Of a DNA stretch of 64,000 nt, positions 1-8,925 are shown one piece after another (the first letter of the stretch is position 1; each line of letters begins with the position of its first letter). The DNA comes from JBFMFH01 sp040752275 (GTDB taxonomy: Bacteria; Acidobacteriota; Vicinamibacteria; Vicinamibacterales; JAKQTR01), in assembly GCA_040752275.1 (NCBI GenBank), contig JBFMFH010000101.1:124001-188000 (forward strand), in the 5' to 3' direction. Below the pieces are notes generated by a model that was not told the DNA's origin, made no database searches, and was given only the letters and a program-made list of their open reading frames with translations. The position numbers and the translations under genes are program-made.

Positions 1-732
<732 letters not shown>

Positions 733-735
733 CCG

Positions 736-1233
736 ATGAACGCCATGTTGATGCCGGCGCTCTGGGGCGGGGTGACGATCGGCCTGCTCTCGGCCCTTCC
801 CGTCGTGGGTGCCGGGAACTGTTGCTGCTGCCTGTGGGTGGTCAGCGGCGGCGTCGTCGCGGCCTACCTCCTGCAGGCGAACACGGCCGAGCCCGTCGCG
901 CTCGGTGATGGAGCGCTGGCAGGGCTGCTCGCGGGCCTGTTTGGCGCAGTGGTTTACGCGGTGGTGTCCGTGCCGGTCACCCTCGTGACCGGACCGTTCC
1001 AGCAGCGGCTCTTCCGGGGGCTCACGGAGCGGCTCCAGGACGTTCCCGACAGCGTGCGGCAGGCGCTCGACGGCATCGGGACGTCGGAAGCCTCCGTCTT
1101 CGGTATGGTCACGGCCTTCGTGTTCATGCTGATCGCCGGCGCTGTCTTCGCCAGCCTGGGTGGTCTGCTCGGTGCCGTGTTCTTCAGAAAGAACCCCGAA
1201 TCCCGAATCCCGAATCCCGAACCCCGGCCGTAA
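736..1233 (+). CDS. Small membrane protein with an NCCCC cysteine cluster, function unknown
   Basis: This 165-residue protein is not assigned to a named family. Residues 5-60 and about 65-90 are strongly hydrophobic with Gly/Ala-rich helices, and a further membrane span lies near residues 118-148. A run of four cysteines (NCCCCLW) falls in the first hydrophobic region, which is unusual in a membrane protein. It begins 3 bases after the inositol synthase and is followed after 35 bases by an ABC ATPase, so it may belong to the exporter locus. Its last 14 residues (Pro/Asn/Arg-rich) are encoded by a heptanucleotide tandem repeat, so the true functional C-terminus is probably shorter. Membrane localisation is well supported. 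The role is unknown. Confidence 0.75.
   Translation: MNAMLMPALWGGVTIGLLSALPVVGAGNCCCCLWVVSGGVVAAYLLQANTAEPVALGDGALAGLLAGLFGAVVYAVVSVPVTLVTGPFQQRLFRGLTERLQDVPDSVRQALDGIGTSEASVFGMVTAFVFMLIAGAVFASLGGLLGAVFFRKNPESRIPNPEPRP
1192..1226 (+). repeat. Heptanucleotide tandem array, unit AATCCCG
   Basis: Five in-phase 7-base units: AACCCCG, three AATCCCG, then AACCCCG. The array lies inside the last codons of the small membrane protein gene and stops just before its TAA. It is one of seven 7-base arrays in the window, all at gene 3' ends. Confidence 0.9.
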
Positions 1234-1268
1234 AGCCCCGTCCGTCGCCGTCCGATACCTCCGACGTT

Positions 1269-2255
1269 GTGATTGCCGCCTCTCACATCTCCAAGAAATA
1301 CGGCCGCACCGTCGTCGTCGCCGACATGACCTTCGACGTGGCCGAGGGTGAGGTCCTGGGCTTCCTGGGCCCGAACGGCGCGGGGAAGACGACGACGATG
1401 CGTATGATCACCGGGTATCTGCCACCGTCGAGCGGCCGGGTGAGCATCGGCGGGTACGACATGTTCGACCACCCGATCGAGGCGAAGCGCCAGATCGGAT
1501 ACCTGCCGGAGAACCCGCCGGTCTACCCGGAAATGACCGTGCGCCGCTACTTGCGGTACGTGGCCGAACTGAAGGACGTTCCCAGCAGCCGCGTCCGATC
1601 CGCCGTCGACAGGGCGATCGAGCGGACCCAGTTGCAGGAAGTCGCCGGCCGGCGCATCGCCAAGCTCTCCAAGGGCTTCAAACAGCGGGTGGGGCTCGCC
1701 CAGGCCATCGTTCACGAACCGAAGGTGCTTATCCTCGACGAACCCACGTCGAGCCTCGATCCGAAACAGCGCGCCGAGGTCCGGGACTTGATCGCGGAGC
1801 TCAAGGGCCGACACACCGTCATCCTCTCCACGCACATCCTCCCCGAAGTCTCGGAGGTCGCAGACCGCGTCTTCATCCTGAACAGGGGAAAGGTCGTGGC
1901 CGTCGACAGCCCCTCGCGCCTCGGGGACCGCCTCCGGGCCAGGGAAGTCGTGACCGCCGAGTTCGGGGCGGCGGCCGGCGATGGCGTCGGCCAAACACCC
2001 GGTGTCGAACAGATCCGTGCCGCTCTCGCTGATCTCGCCGGAGTGAGCGATGTTCAGGTCGAGCCGGTCGAACCCGGGACCTACCGGGCGCGGCTCGAAG
2101 GCGATGTCGGGAGCGACCTGCGTGCCGCCACGGCCGAGCGCGTCGTCTCGCAGGGATGGAGACTCTATGGCCTGGCCGGCGAGTCGCTCTCCCTCGAGGA
2201 AATCTTCCTGGCCTTGACTCGCGACGAACCGTCCGCCGGTGAAGGAGTCTCGTAG
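1269..2255 (+). CDS. ABC transporter ATP-binding protein, GldA/ABC-2 type
   Basis: This 328-residue nucleotide-binding subunit has Walker A GPNGAGKTT at 34-42, signature LSKGFKQR at 133-140 and Walker B VLILDEPTSSLDP at 153-165. The H-loop histidine is in STHILPE. The last ~100 residues form an extra C-terminal domain common in ABC-2 exporters of the GldA/CcmA type. It starts with GTG, 35 bases after the previous gene, and the permease follows after 2 bases, so the two form one transporter. ATP hydrolysis at the inner membrane would power export or a mechanical function. The GldA label reflects similarity to the gliding-motility ABC set; related genes occur widely in non-gliding bacteria, so the substrate is unknown. 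Confidence 0.88.
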   Translation: MIAASHISKKYGRTVVVADMTFDVAEGEVLGFLGPNGAGKTTTMRMITGYLPPSSGRVSIGGYDMFDHPIEAKRQIGYLPENPPVYPEMTVRRYLRYVAELKDVPSSRVRSAVDRAIERTQLQEVAGRRIAKLSKGFKQRVGLAQAIVHEPKVLILDEPTSSLDPKQRAEVRDLIAELKGRHTVILSTHILPEVSEVADRVFILNRGKVVAVDSPSRLGDRLRAREVVTAEFGAAAGDGVGQTPGVEQIRAALADLAGVSDVQVEPVEPGTYRARLEGDVGSDLRAATAERVVSQGWRLYGLAGESLSLEEIFLALTRDEPSAGEGVS

Positions 2256-2257
2256 CC

Positions 2258-3043
2258 ATGCGCCACGTCCTGGCCGTCGCCCGCCGCGAGCTGGAGTCCT
2301 ACTTCGCCTCGCCGATTGCCTACGCGGTGATGACCATCTTCACGTTCGTCTCGGGCCTGTTCTTCTCGAGCATCCTCGTCTTCGCCATTCGGCAGGCGGC
2401 GCTGGCGGACTCCCAGCTTGAGAAACTCGGCCGTTCAGACTTCCAACTCGATGTGCCGACCTCGGTTCTGTCCCAGTTCTTCCAGAACGAGGCCTTCCTG
2501 CTGATGTTCGCGCTCCCCTTGTTGACGATGGGGCTCATGACGGACGAGCGGCGGAAGGGAACCCTCGAGTTGCTGCTGACCTCGCCCGTGCGGGCGACCG
2601 AGCTGGCGCTCGGCAAGTTCCTGGGGGCTCTCGGACTGGTGAGCGTGTTGCTGGTACCGCTCCTGCCGATGTTCTACTTCCTGGCCCAGGGCGGGGACTG
2701 GGAACCCGGCGTCGTGGCGTCCGGCCTCCTGGGCCTGCTGCTGCTGGCAGGCGCCCAGATCGGCCTCGGCCTCTTCATCTCCTCGCTCTGCGAGAACGTC
2801 CTCGTGGCGGCCATCGGGACCTACGGAGTGCTGATGACGCTGCAGTTCATCGATGCATCGGCCGCCGGCACGCAGTCCATCTGGACGAAGCTGGTCGCGT
2901 ACTTTTCGTTCTACATGCGGCAGCAGAACTCGACGCGCGGCTTCATCCTGGTCGAGGATGTGATCTACTTCGTCTCGTACATCGCGCTGGGACTGTTCCT
3001 GACCCAGCGGTCGATCGAGGCCATCCGGTACAAGCGGACATGA
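2258..3043 (+). CDS. ABC-2 type permease, GldF-like
   Basis: This 261-residue integral membrane protein has about six predicted spans, near 24-46, 78-98, 123-145, 152-176, 180-197 and 238-252. The N-terminal VARRELESYFASPIAYAV is the typical start of GldF/NosY-like permeases, with an amphipathic helix before the first span. The cytoplasmic segment LMTDERRKGTLELLLTSPV is the recognisable ABC-2 coupling region that contacts the ATPase. It lies between the ATPase (2-base gap) and the auxiliary protein (4-base ATGA overlap), so the three are translationally linked. It probably forms the membrane channel of this exporter. The substrate cannot be read from the sequence. Confidence 0.86.
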   Translation: MRHVLAVARRELESYFASPIAYAVMTIFTFVSGLFFSSILVFAIRQAALADSQLEKLGRSDFQLDVPTSVLSQFFQNEAFLLMFALPLLTMGLMTDERRKGTLELLLTSPVRATELALGKFLGALGLVSVLLVPLLPMFYFLAQGGDWEPGVVASGLLGLLLLAGAQIGLGLFISSLCENVLVAAIGTYGVLMTLQFIDASAAGTQSIWTKLVAYFSFYMRQQNSTRGFILVEDVIYFVSYIALGLFLTQRSIEAIRYKRT

Positions 3044-4548
3044 AGAAGTACATCTTCCTGCCGGGCGGCGTCCTGGTGGTCGTCGCGCTGCTGTGGGCGG
3101 CGCTGACGCTCAGATGGGATCGCGGCGCCATCATGCTGGGCGCTGGCGGCCTGCTCGTGCTGGCCCTTGGGATCGCGGCCAACGCCGCGGAGATCCGGGC
3201 GTGGTTCAGGGACCCGCGGGGCGTCTTTGCCGTCAACACCGTCTTCTCCACGTTGCTCTTCGTCGGCGCGCTCGGCGTCGTCAACGCCATGGTGGCCTTC
3301 CGTCCCATCAGCTTCGACTGGACTCAGACCGGGCGCAATACCCTCACGCAGGAGTCCGTGACGCTCGTGCAGGGCCTGAAGGCGGACGTGTGGATGAAGC
3401 AGTTCGGCCGGACGCGCGATGCACAGGTGGAAGACCTGTTGCGAGCGTTCGCCCGGGCCGGATCCCGCGTGACGATGAGCTTCGTCGACGTCGAGGCAGC
3501 CCCGGCCGAAGCCCGAGCCTACGCGCCCATCAAGAACGGTACGGTGGTCGTGGGGTCGGGCGACAAGTTCCGCAAGATCGATCAGGTCACAGAACCGGCC
3601 CTGGCCACGGCCATTCTGCACGTGACGAGCGCGAGCGACGTACTGGTGTGCTTCGCCACGGGGGACGGGGAACATGGCCTTCAGGATCAGAGCGGTGTGG
3701 GACTGTCGGAGCTGACGCGGGTGCTCGGGGCGACCAACTACCGGGCCGACCGGGTCAACCTCCTGCAGTCGCCCGTTCCGGAGTCCTGCCGTGCACTCGT
3801 GGTGGCCGGTCCCACCACGGCGCTGCAGCCCGTCGAGTACGAGCGATTGGAAGCCTACCTGGGCTCAGGTGGCCGACTCGCCGTTCTGATCGACCCGCCC
3901 GTCGAAGCCGGCCTGGCCGCGTGGCTCACCAAGTACGGCGTTGCCCCGGGGCAGGGGATGATCATCGAGACGAACCCGGCCGCCCAGTCCGTGGGCGCGG
4001 GTCCGGAAAGCCCGATGGCCGTGGGCTACTTCGCCCACGCGATCACCCAAGGGTTCGAGGTCACGACCATCTTCCACCGGGCCGTGCCCCTCGTTCCGGG
4101 CAGTTCGGACTACGGCCGACTGACGCCGCTCGCAGGCACGGGGCGGGAGAGTTTCGAGCGGGTCGACCTGATGAGTCAATCGATCCAACCGCGCGAGGGC
4201 CGGGATCGGCCAGGGCCGCACATCCTTGCGGTGGCACTCGAGATGACGCGCGGGTCGAAGGATGCCGCCCTCCCCAGCCCACGGATGGTCGTCTTCGGCG
4301 ACTCGGACTTCATGACGAACGCCTTCATCACGCGCCAGGGCAACCGGGATCTCGCCCTTCGGATGGTCGCCTGGCTGGCCGGTGAAGAGGACGCTCGGAC
4401 CATCGCCGTCTCCAACCGCCAGAACCGACGCACTGCCCTCAGCATCCAGGGCAAGACCCTGCTGTATGTCGTCACCTTGGGTGTGCTGCCGCTGATTCCC
4501 CTGACGGCCGGCCTGGCCCAGCTATACCGCGCGAAGCGCAAGGGTTGA
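3040..4548 (+). CDS. GldG-like ABC-transporter auxiliary protein
   Basis: The protein has 502 residues, with membrane spans near 4-24, 33-50 and 64-86, a large extracytoplasmic domain of about 380 residues, and a C-terminal span near 474-494. The soluble part resembles the GldG/ABC_transp_aux family: the pattern ISFDWTQTGRNTLTQESVTLVQGLK just after the third span, and a VVFGDSDFMTNAF motif near the end. The start codon overlaps the permease stop (ATGA), showing coupling. In this family the protein partners the GldA/GldF exporter, and its periplasmic domain is thought to bind ligand or partner proteins. A gliding role is not shown here. No gene downstream is coupled to it: 132 bases separate it from the secretin. 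Confidence 0.82.
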   Translation: MKKYIFLPGGVLVVVALLWAALTLRWDRGAIMLGAGGLLVLALGIAANAAEIRAWFRDPRGVFAVNTVFSTLLFVGALGVVNAMVAFRPISFDWTQTGRNTLTQESVTLVQGLKADVWMKQFGRTRDAQVEDLLRAFARAGSRVTMSFVDVEAAPAEARAYAPIKNGTVVVGSGDKFRKIDQVTEPALATAILHVTSASDVLVCFATGDGEHGLQDQSGVGLSELTRVLGATNYRADRVNLLQSPVPESCRALVVAGPTTALQPVEYERLEAYLGSGGRLAVLIDPPVEAGLAAWLTKYGVAPGQGMIIETNPAAQSVGAGPESPMAVGYFAHAITQGFEVTTIFHRAVPLVPGSSDYGRLTPLAGTGRESFERVDLMSQSIQPREGRDRPGPHILAVALEMTRGSKDAALPSPRMVVFGDSDFMTNAFITRQGNRDLALRMVAWLAGEEDARTIAVSNRQNRRTALSIQGKTLLYVVTLGVLPLIPLTAGLAQLYRAKRKG

Positions 4549-4634
4549 CCTGCAACCCTGTAAAGCTGCGGGCAGAAATGCCCATAGCTCTAATGTTTTC
4601 AACAACATAACCCGACATTCCGCGCAGGAGACCA

Positions 4635-4655
4635 ACGGGGTGCGCCACACCCCGT
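4635..4655 (+). promoter_or_regulatory. Hairpin in the secretin gene leader
   Basis: ACGGGGTG (4635-4642) and CACCCCGT (4648-4655) form a perfect 8-base-pair stem with a 5-base loop, 25 bases before the secretin ATG. It could end upstream transcription or control secretin translation. There is no T-run after it, so a plain terminator is doubtful. Confidence 0.4.
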
Positions 4656-4680
4656 GTAGCCCGAACCGGGGAACCAAACC

Positions 4681-6330
4681 ATGACACGTACACTCCGAGT
4701 CACGCTGTTGAACCTGGGCCTCGTGGCCATCCTCGTGATGTGCAGCCCGGCAGACGACGCTGCTCAGGACAGGCAAGCAGCACCCCAGACGCCGAGCCGG
4801 ATCTCGGTGCCCGTGCCGGCGGATCCGCAGGACGCGATGCCGCCGACGCGTCTGGGACTTGGTCCGCAGAACCCGCCGCTCGCGCCGATGGCCGTCAGTC
4901 AGCTCGAGGAGACGCGGCGGTCGGACGCGTTCGAGCAGACGCTGTCGCTCAGTTTCGCCGAACCGATCTCGGTGCGCGAGCTGTTGCTGTTGCTGGTCCG
5001 CGACACGAACCTCAGCGTGGTGACGGATCCGGACGTGGACGGCACCTTCACCGGTGAGTTGAAGAACGTAACGCTACGCCATGCCCTCGACCTGATCCTG
5101 CAGCCGCTCGGTCTCGAGCCGCGGATCACGGAGAGCGTGCTGCGGGTATCGCGCCGCCAGCTCCTGACGCGCATCTTCAACATCAATTACGTCGCGACCC
5201 GCCGGTATACCGGCGGGTACGGCGCCGGCGGGTTTGGTGGCGGGTTCGGTGGCGGGTTCGGCGGCGGGTTCGGCGGCGGCCTTGGCGGCGGCCTTGGCGG
5301 CGCCGTCGGTGGCGGCTACGGAGGCGGCTACGGAGGCTTCGGCGGATACGGCGGCCTGGGCACCAACGTGCTCGGCAACACCGCGGGTGACGTCTTCGAC
5401 GAGTTGCAGTCCGGCGTCCAGACGCTGATGTCCGGCGACGGCCGGCACAACCTCGATCGCAAGGGCGGCCTGCTCCAGGTGACCGACTATCCGGAGAACC
5501 TCGACAAGATCGCGGCGTACCTCGAAGCCTACGAGGTTCGGGCCCTGCGCCAGGTGCAGATCGTGGCCAAGGTCATCGAGGTGGAACTCAGGGAGGACTT
5601 CTCGGCCGGCATCGACTGGTCCACCATCTTCCGCTCGGCCGGCAGCACCGTGAAGGTGACGCAGCAGCTGGCGCCGACCCGCACCGGCAGCGCCTTCACG
5701 ATGGGCGTCAACATCCGCGACTTCCAGGGCCTGCTGGAGGCGTTCGCCACTCAAGGCAAGGTCAACGTGATGGCCAGCCCGCACGTCATGGCGATGAACA
5801 ACGAGCCTGCCATCATGCGCGTGGGCACGCAGGATGTGTTCTTCGTGACGACCTCACAGATCGAGGCCGGCACGGGCACGCTGCTCCAGACGGCGGTGAC
5901 CCCACAGTACATCACCGAGGGGATCATCCTGAATGTGACGCCCCAGATCAGCGCCGATGGCATCATCCACATGAGCATCACGCCGAGCATCACCGAGCGG
6001 ACCGGCACGGCCACGTCGCGGCTGGGCGACCAGGTTCCCATCGTCAGCGTCCGGGAGACCGACACGCTGGTGCGGGTCCACGAGGGGGAGACCATTGTCA
6101 TCGCAGGCCTAATGCAGGAGCGTGCAATGGTCGAAAAAGCTAAAGTGCCGGTGCTGGGCGACATGCCTATTGTCGGGGGCCTGTTCAGGCGGGAGGACCG
6201 GTCCAAGCGGAAGACGGATCTCATCATCCTTCTGACGCCGACGCTGATGACCCCCGGCGATATTGCGAGGATCACGGCGTCCGAAGAGCAGCGTCTCTAC
6301 GAGGAGCAGCGCAAGCCGGCGCGCAAGTGA
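4681..6330 (+). CDS. Secretin of the type II/type IV pilus family (PilQ/MshL/GspD-like) with Gly-rich insert
   Basis: This 549-residue outer-membrane secretin has a hydrophobic signal near residues 5-21; a cysteine at 21 has no canonical lipobox. An STN/secretin N0-like domain spans about 87-160. A striking Gly-rich stretch of FGGG and GGYG units lies at about 177-225. A secretin N-type segment follows at about 260-350. The secretin core runs from about 355 to 525, including the VPVLGDMPIVGGLF and KTDLIILLTPTLM signatures. It would form the gated multimeric pore through which a pilus or pseudopilus acts. It heads a three-gene operon with an ExeA-type ATPase (33-base gap) and a TPR protein, the MSHA/ExeAB-like order. 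The size is shorter than a full GspD and fits MshL/PilQ-type secretins. Confidence 0.92.
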   Translation: MTRTLRVTLLNLGLVAILVMCSPADDAAQDRQAAPQTPSRISVPVPADPQDAMPPTRLGLGPQNPPLAPMAVSQLEETRRSDAFEQTLSLSFAEPISVRELLLLLVRDTNLSVVTDPDVDGTFTGELKNVTLRHALDLILQPLGLEPRITESVLRVSRRQLLTRIFNINYVATRRYTGGYGAGGFGGGFGGGFGGGFGGGLGGGLGGAVGGGYGGGYGGFGGYGGLGTNVLGNTAGDVFDELQSGVQTLMSGDGRHNLDRKGGLLQVTDYPENLDKIAAYLEAYEVRALRQVQIVAKVIEVELREDFSAGIDWSTIFRSAGSTVKVTQQLAPTRTGSAFTMGVNIRDFQGLLEAFATQGKVNVMASPHVMAMNNEPAIMRVGTQDVFFVTTSQIEAGTGTLLQTAVTPQYITEGIILNVTPQISADGIIHMSITPSITERTGTATSRLGDQVPIVSVRETDTLVRVHEGETIVIAGLMQERAMVEKAKVPVLGDMPIVGGLFRREDRSKRKTDLIILLTPTLMTPGDIARITASEEQRLYEEQRKPARK

Positions 6331-6363
6331 GCGGGACGAGCCCGTTCGAACAGGGAGCCGATC

Positions 6364-7287
6364 ATGTACGAGGAGTTCTTTGGCTTCACGGACAAGCCCT
6401 TCAGCCTGACGCCTGATCCGAAGTATCTGTACAAGAGCGAGTCGCACGCCAACGCGTTCGAGTTGCTGCAGTACGCCGTCCGGCGGCGGGAAGGCTTCGT
6501 GGTCGTGACCGGCGATATTGGGACCGGCAAGACCACGCTGTGCCGAGCGCTCCTCGAGCAGATCGATCGGCGTACGTTCACGGCGCTCGTGCTGAACCCG
6601 TTCCTGTCCGAAGACGACCTCCTGAGGCTCATCCTGCAGGATTTCGGCGTCGTCTCCCGGGAGGAGATCAAGCAGGGACGGTTGAACGGCGTCAGCAAGC
6701 AGGAACTGATCGACACGCTGTACGACTTCCTGCTCGGCCTCCTGCCCCTGCAGGCGAGTGCGGTGCTCATCATCGACGAAGCCCAGAACCTGCCGCTCCA
6801 GGTCCTGGAGCAGCTGCGGATCCTCTCGAATCTCGAAACGGATCGCGAGAAGCTGCTGCAGATGATCCTGGTCGGGCAGCTCAACTTGCAGGGCCTGCTG
6901 AGGTCGCCCGAGCTGCGTCAGCTCGACCAGCGCGTGTCGATCCGCTACGAGCTGAAGCCTCTCACCCGTGACGAGGTGGCGGCGTACGTGTCGCACCGCC
7001 TGCACGTGGCCGGAGGGAGTTCGCTCGTCTCCTTCACGCCCAGGGCCCTCCAGTTCGTGCATCAGTTCTCCGGGGGCATCCCCCGTTTGATCAACCTGAT
7101 TTGCGACCGCAGCCTGCTCGGGGCCTACTCGGCCCGGTCGAACCGTGTGACTCACGAGCTGGTGGAACGCGCGGCCGACAGTCTCGACCTGCAGCCGGCC
7201 GAGCGGTCGCGCTTCTCGTGGTTGCGCCGGCGCACGCCGCTCCTGGCGGGGGCTTCCGCCGGATCGTCCTCGTCCGCCTACAGGTGA
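6364..7287 (+). CDS. ExeA/GspA/MshM-type AAA ATPase
   Basis: The 307-residue protein opens with MYEEFFGFTDKPFSLTPDP, the usual start of ExeA-like ATPases. Walker A GDIGTGKTT is at 50-58 and Walker B AVLIIDEA at 133-140, followed by QNLPLQVLEQLRILSNLET and a sensor/arginine region GQLNLQGLLRSPELRQLDQRV. ExeA proteins use ATP and a peptidoglycan-binding partner to help the secretin insert through the cell wall; MshM has the same role in MSHA pilus loci. The C-terminus here ends soon after the AAA lid, without an obvious peptidoglycan-binding domain. It lies between the secretin and a GspB/MshN-like TPR protein (4-base gap), supporting a secretin-assembly role at the inner membrane. Confidence 0.9.
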   Translation: MYEEFFGFTDKPFSLTPDPKYLYKSESHANAFELLQYAVRRREGFVVVTGDIGTGKTTLCRALLEQIDRRTFTALVLNPFLSEDDLLRLILQDFGVVSREEIKQGRLNGVSKQELIDTLYDFLLGLLPLQASAVLIIDEAQNLPLQVLEQLRILSNLETDREKLLQMILVGQLNLQGLLRSPELRQLDQRVSIRYELKPLTRDEVAAYVSHRLHVAGGSSLVSFTPRALQFVHQFSGGIPRLINLICDRSLLGAYSARSNRVTHELVERAADSLDLQPAERSRFSWLRRRTPLLAGASAGSSSSAYR

Positions 7288-7291
7288 CACC

Positions 7292-8587
7292 GTGAGCCGG
7301 ATGCTCGACGTTCTGCGCAAACACAACGGTGTGTCCCTCAATCCGGAAGGCACGCAGCGGCGGGGCGTGGCTGAAGAGAACGTGCTGGCGTCGCTCGGCT
7401 ACGAGACCCGGCGCTCGTCCCTCGGCGGCGTCGGAGGACCGTGGCGTATCGCCCTCGCCCTGGTACTCGTTGTCGTCACCGCCGCGCTGCTGTGGCAGGT
7501 GGCGGTGATGACCGGCCTGCTGCCCGGCTCGTCTTCGGGCTGGATCGACTCGCTCGTCCCGAACGCGCCCGGCAACCAGCCGCCGAGCGTCGTTCCTGAG
7601 ACGAGCGAGGCCCGTGCGGCGACATCCGCCCCAGTTGCCGCGGCACCTTCGACGCCTGCCACGCCGCCGGCCACGAAACCGGCCACGCCGGGCGCCGCGG
7701 GCCCCGGCGGGGACAGACCGGGTCAGGCTGCGGCGGCTGGTGTGGACGACGAAGCCGCGCCCGCGACCGCCTCGAAACCCAAGCCAGCCGCTTCCAACCC
7801 TCGTCCGCCTGCGCCGAGCCGCTCGGAGGCTCGGGTGCCGGCCGCAACCGTGGTCACACCGGCGCCCGTCGCGACGGGCTCGGCACTTTCTGGGCGGGTC
7901 GTCCGGACGTCGCCGCCGCCGCCGTCGCTGGGATCGCCTGGCGCGGCCTCGGTGGTGCCCTCGGGCGCCGCACTCGTGCCGCCCGGGTACCGCACGTCGA
8001 CGGGCGAGCTGGATCACTTCAAGCTCGCGCTCTACTACCAGCGCACGGGAGATTTCGAAAACGCCCTGGTGCAGTATCGCGCGGTGCTCGAGGCCAACGA
8101 GCTCAATGCGGAAGCGCACAACAACCTTGGTTTGCTCTACCAGGGCAAGGGCCTCTACGACGAGGCGATCCGCGAATTCAAGCGAGCGACATTCATCGAT
8201 CCGAAGTACCTGAAGGCGCGCAACAACCTGGGGGTGGCACTGCTGCGCTCGGGCAAGAGCGAGGCGTCGATCTCCGAGTTCCGCGACATCGTGGCCCAGG
8301 ATCCACACGGCGTCGAGTGGCTGACGAATCTCGCCATTGCGCTCAAGGCCACAGGGAAGGCCGAAGAAGCCCGCGACACGCTGATGCGGGCGATCAGCGT
8401 CAACGGCAGCTACGCGGCGGCGCACTACAACCTGGCGCTCATCTGCGAAGAGTCGGGCGATCTGGGGCGTGCGCTCGAGCACTACGAGAGGTTCCTGGCA
8501 CTCTCGGGCGCGGAGAACGCGTCGTTGTCTCTCGACGTGCGCGCGCGGATACAGACGCTCCGGAGCAAGATGACGCCCAGGGGCTGA
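7292..8587 (+). CDS. Single-pass membrane TPR protein, GspB/MshN-like
   Basis: This 431-residue protein starts with GTG 4 bases after the ExeA-type gene. A short cytoplasmic N-terminus is followed by one span at about 51-70. A long Pro/Ala/Thr-rich linker covers about 90-230. From about 245 to 415 there are four to five tetratricopeptide repeats, for example YYQRTGDFENALVQYRAVLE and LGLLYQGKGLYDEAIREFKRA. The layout (cytoplasmic tail, span, Pro-rich periplasmic spacer, protein-binding repeats) matches GspB/ExeB and MshN, which partner the ExeA ATPase. It probably reaches through the periplasm to position the secretin. A hairpin terminator follows the gene, so this operon is separate from the prepilin array. 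Confidence 0.85.
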   Translation: MSRMLDVLRKHNGVSLNPEGTQRRGVAEENVLASLGYETRRSSLGGVGGPWRIALALVLVVVTAALLWQVAVMTGLLPGSSSGWIDSLVPNAPGNQPPSVVPETSEARAATSAPVAAAPSTPATPPATKPATPGAAGPGGDRPGQAAAAGVDDEAAPATASKPKPAASNPRPPAPSRSEARVPAATVVTPAPVATGSALSGRVVRTSPPPPSLGSPGAASVVPSGAALVPPGYRTSTGELDHFKLALYYQRTGDFENALVQYRAVLEANELNAEAHNNLGLLYQGKGLYDEAIREFKRATFIDPKYLKARNNLGVALLRSGKSEASISEFRDIVAQDPHGVEWLTNLAIALKATGKAEEARDTLMRAISVNGSYAAAHYNLALICEESGDLGRALEHYERFLALSGAENASLSLDVRARIQTLRSKMTPRG

Positions 8588-8617
8588 ACCTGCGTCCTTC
8601 CTCCGCCTGCACATCTT

Positions 8618-8648
8618 CGGGCGACCTGCACCGCGTGTAGGTCGCCCG
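8618..8648 (+). terminator. Probable intrinsic terminator after the secretin operon
   Basis: CGGGCGACCT (8618-8627) pairs perfectly with AGGTCGCCCG (8639-8648) across an 11-base loop, followed by a pyrimidine-rich CATTTCTTGTC. It lies 30 bases after the TPR gene stop. The rest of the 338-base gap up to 8925 holds the sigma-54 promoter and the leader of the first prepilin. Confidence 0.65.
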
Positions 8649-8796
8649 CATTTCTTGTCGCCACCGATGCGTGTTGGGCTCAAGACGCGACTCCCACGCG
8701 AAGTGCAGGCCGCGGCGCCATCGGCGCGAGTGCGGCTGCACGCGAAATAGCCCAAGAACAGGCCATTTTCTCGCGATTTCACGCTTTTTCCCGTGA

Positions 8797-8812
8797 GGGC
8801 ACGCTCCTTGCT
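8797..8812 (+). promoter_or_regulatory. Sigma-54 promoter of prepilin A1
   Basis: GGGCACGCTCCTTGCT matches the -24/-12 consensus TGGCACG-N4-TTGCW. The invariant GG (8798-8799) and GC (8810-8811) are exactly 10 bases apart. Transcription would begin near 8822, leaving a leader of about 100 bases before the ATG at 8926. A hairpin with 7-base arms CCGCAGC/GCTGCGG (8862-8880) lies in the leader. Confidence 0.8.
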
Positions 8813-8925
8813 CAACTGCCTGGCGAGCGCTCGACGCGCTCGTAGAGGTTCCGACGCCGCACCGCAGCACGCCGCTGCGGCGCGCGGCCCTGGAGACATC
8901 ACAGGCGGTTCTGGAGGAGTAGGTC

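Noticed and set aside
1269..4548. A gliding-motility machine based on GldA/F/G similarity
   Set aside because: Only the ABC part is present, and such exporters are common in non-gliding bacteria; no other gld gene is seen.
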